Assembly: GCA_020744425.1 (NCBI GenBank)
Contig: JAGMUV010000019.1
Span: 620,001-684,000 of the forward strand
Reading direction: 5' to 3'
DNA: 64,000 bases
From: Dactylonectria macrodidyma
Lineage: Eukaryota; Ascomycota; Sordariomycetes; Hypocreales; Nectriaceae
Positions 63,454 to 64,000 of this stretch are shown here, in pieces; the stretch's first letter is position 1; each line of letters opens with the position of its first letter. The position numbers were made by a program, and so were the translations under genes. The notes beneath the pieces are model-generated. The model had not been told where the DNA came from, searched no databases, and was given only the letters and a program-made list of their open reading frames with translations.

Positions 63454-63948
63454 CTAGCAGCCTCCGCCTCCGCCTCCGCCGCCACCACCATCACCGCCGC
63501 CGCCGCCATAACCCCCACCTCCACAATCATATCCCCCACTGTATCCGCTACTTCCAGAAGGTCCAAAAAGATCTCCGAATATATCAGCCAGACCTTGAGC
63601 GAGAAGGCTCGTCCTCTCTTGCTGTGCTAGTGTTCGCTGATTGGGTTGGACTTTGAGATTGGGTGTCACAATCGAACCCTCACGTGTGGCGCATTTTGAA
63701 GATTCATCTGAGGAACGCCTCTGATATGGCTTAGCAGAGGAGCATCTGGGAGATCGCGTTTTATGGTAGTTTCTTTCCCACAATCTGAATGGAAGACACA
63801 TGGATGCAGATGGGGGATGCGTGATATTCTGGAGTGTGTGACGGGATGGCTTCGCCCACTGGCTCTCAAATGGAGCCGATGGATGTTTGATGATAATCTT
63901 GGCGGTAGTTGTGGATGCGTTGTCTAGACCTTGGACTGATGGCTTCAT
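63454..63948 (-). CDS. Hypothetical protein with poly-Gly C terminus
   Basis: A 164-codon frame. The first ~130 residues are basic and Ser/Pro-rich without a known domain; QGLADIFGDLFGPSG precedes a glycine-rich end (YDCGGGGYGGGGGDGGGGG) that finishes with Cys just before the stop. Glycine tracts of this kind occur in cell-wall or RNA-associated proteins. The underlying GCC/CCG triplet repeat could also be an expanded microsatellite in a fortuitous frame. Confidence 0.4.
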   Translation of the reverse strand: MKPSVQGLDNASTTTAKIIIKHPSAPFESQWAKPSRHTLQNITHPPSASMCLPFRLWERNYHKTRSPRCSSAKPYQRRSSDESSKCATREGSIVTPNLKVQPNQRTLAQQERTSLLAQGLADIFGDLFGPSGSSGYSGGYDCGGGGYGGGGGDGGGGGGGGGGC

Positions 63949-64000
63949 AAATAAAAAATGGGCTTCCCTCGAGGTTTCTGCCCCTCGTATATGTATGTAG

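Overview
The window looks like nuclear DNA of a filamentous ascomycete, probably a Sordariomycete. Genes carry short GT-AG introns (about 49-128 nt) with CTAAC/CTGAC-like branch sites and CACC-ATG start contexts. The recognisable proteins are fungal: Brf1, Sec11, a kinesin-6, a FAR-17a/AIG1-like protein, a REE1/DUF1349 protein and a secreted Cys-rich protein. Taxonomy below class is not claimed.

The window has two parts. Positions 1 to about 33.8 kb are repeat-rich and accessory in character. They hold few intact genes, many diverged duplicated fragments, tRNA relics and decayed ORFs. Intact or nearly intact genes there are a secreted protein (7068-7916), a Prp43-like DEAH helicase (13596-15975), a GH31 glycosidase (22462-24502), a tRNA-Arg(CCG) (24817-24888), and an acidic orphan with an in-frame TAG (20243-21301, minus). 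Positions 33.8-64 kb are a gene-dense core-like segment: an acidic nuclear protein, kinesin-6 (also with an in-frame TAG), a four-TM membrane protein, SEC11, a CsbD-like protein with a GC-AG intron, a FAR-17a/AIG1-like protein, a BTB protein, a DUF1349/REE1-like protein, BRF1, an MFS transporter and two orphans.

The most striking content is a repeated structured-RNA-like module, here given the working name HTR (hairpin array plus tRNA-like repeat). It occurs nine times between 0.9 and 31.6 kb, on both strands, and was not seen to the right of that. In order it has: (1) one to three head hairpins with a GNRA loop, such as GGGG-GAAA-CCCC, GGGG-GCAA-CCCC and TAGGG-GAAA-CCCTA; (2) a tandem array of about 20-nt units, each a small hairpin after CTTCATG-like sequence, whose stems change in compensating ways (GGGC-UUCG-GCCC, GGUC-CAAC-GACC, GGCC-CAAC-GGCC, GGGC-UUU-GCCC); (3) often a GGAC-UUCG-GUCC hairpin; (4) a 48-100 nt tRNA-like domain with a paired acceptor stem, a variable-arm-like hairpin and a canonical T-arm/B-box, but no anticodon arm.

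Four of the nine modules lie 85-160 bp downstream, same strand, of a member of a small protein family: an RRM-like domain, a phase-0 intron of 49-58 nt at a conserved place, and an Ala/Thr/Pro-rich tail ending in acidic, SUMO-interaction-like motifs. Homology between units 2 and 3 begins about 430-455 bp upstream of the ATG and ends just past the tRNA-like domain, giving a composite unit of about 1.5-1.6 kb. The other five modules are solo. I infer an undescribed composite repeat, possibly mobile, that pairs a putative RNA-binding protein with a structured, possibly Pol III-transcribed RNA. The mechanism and function are unknown.
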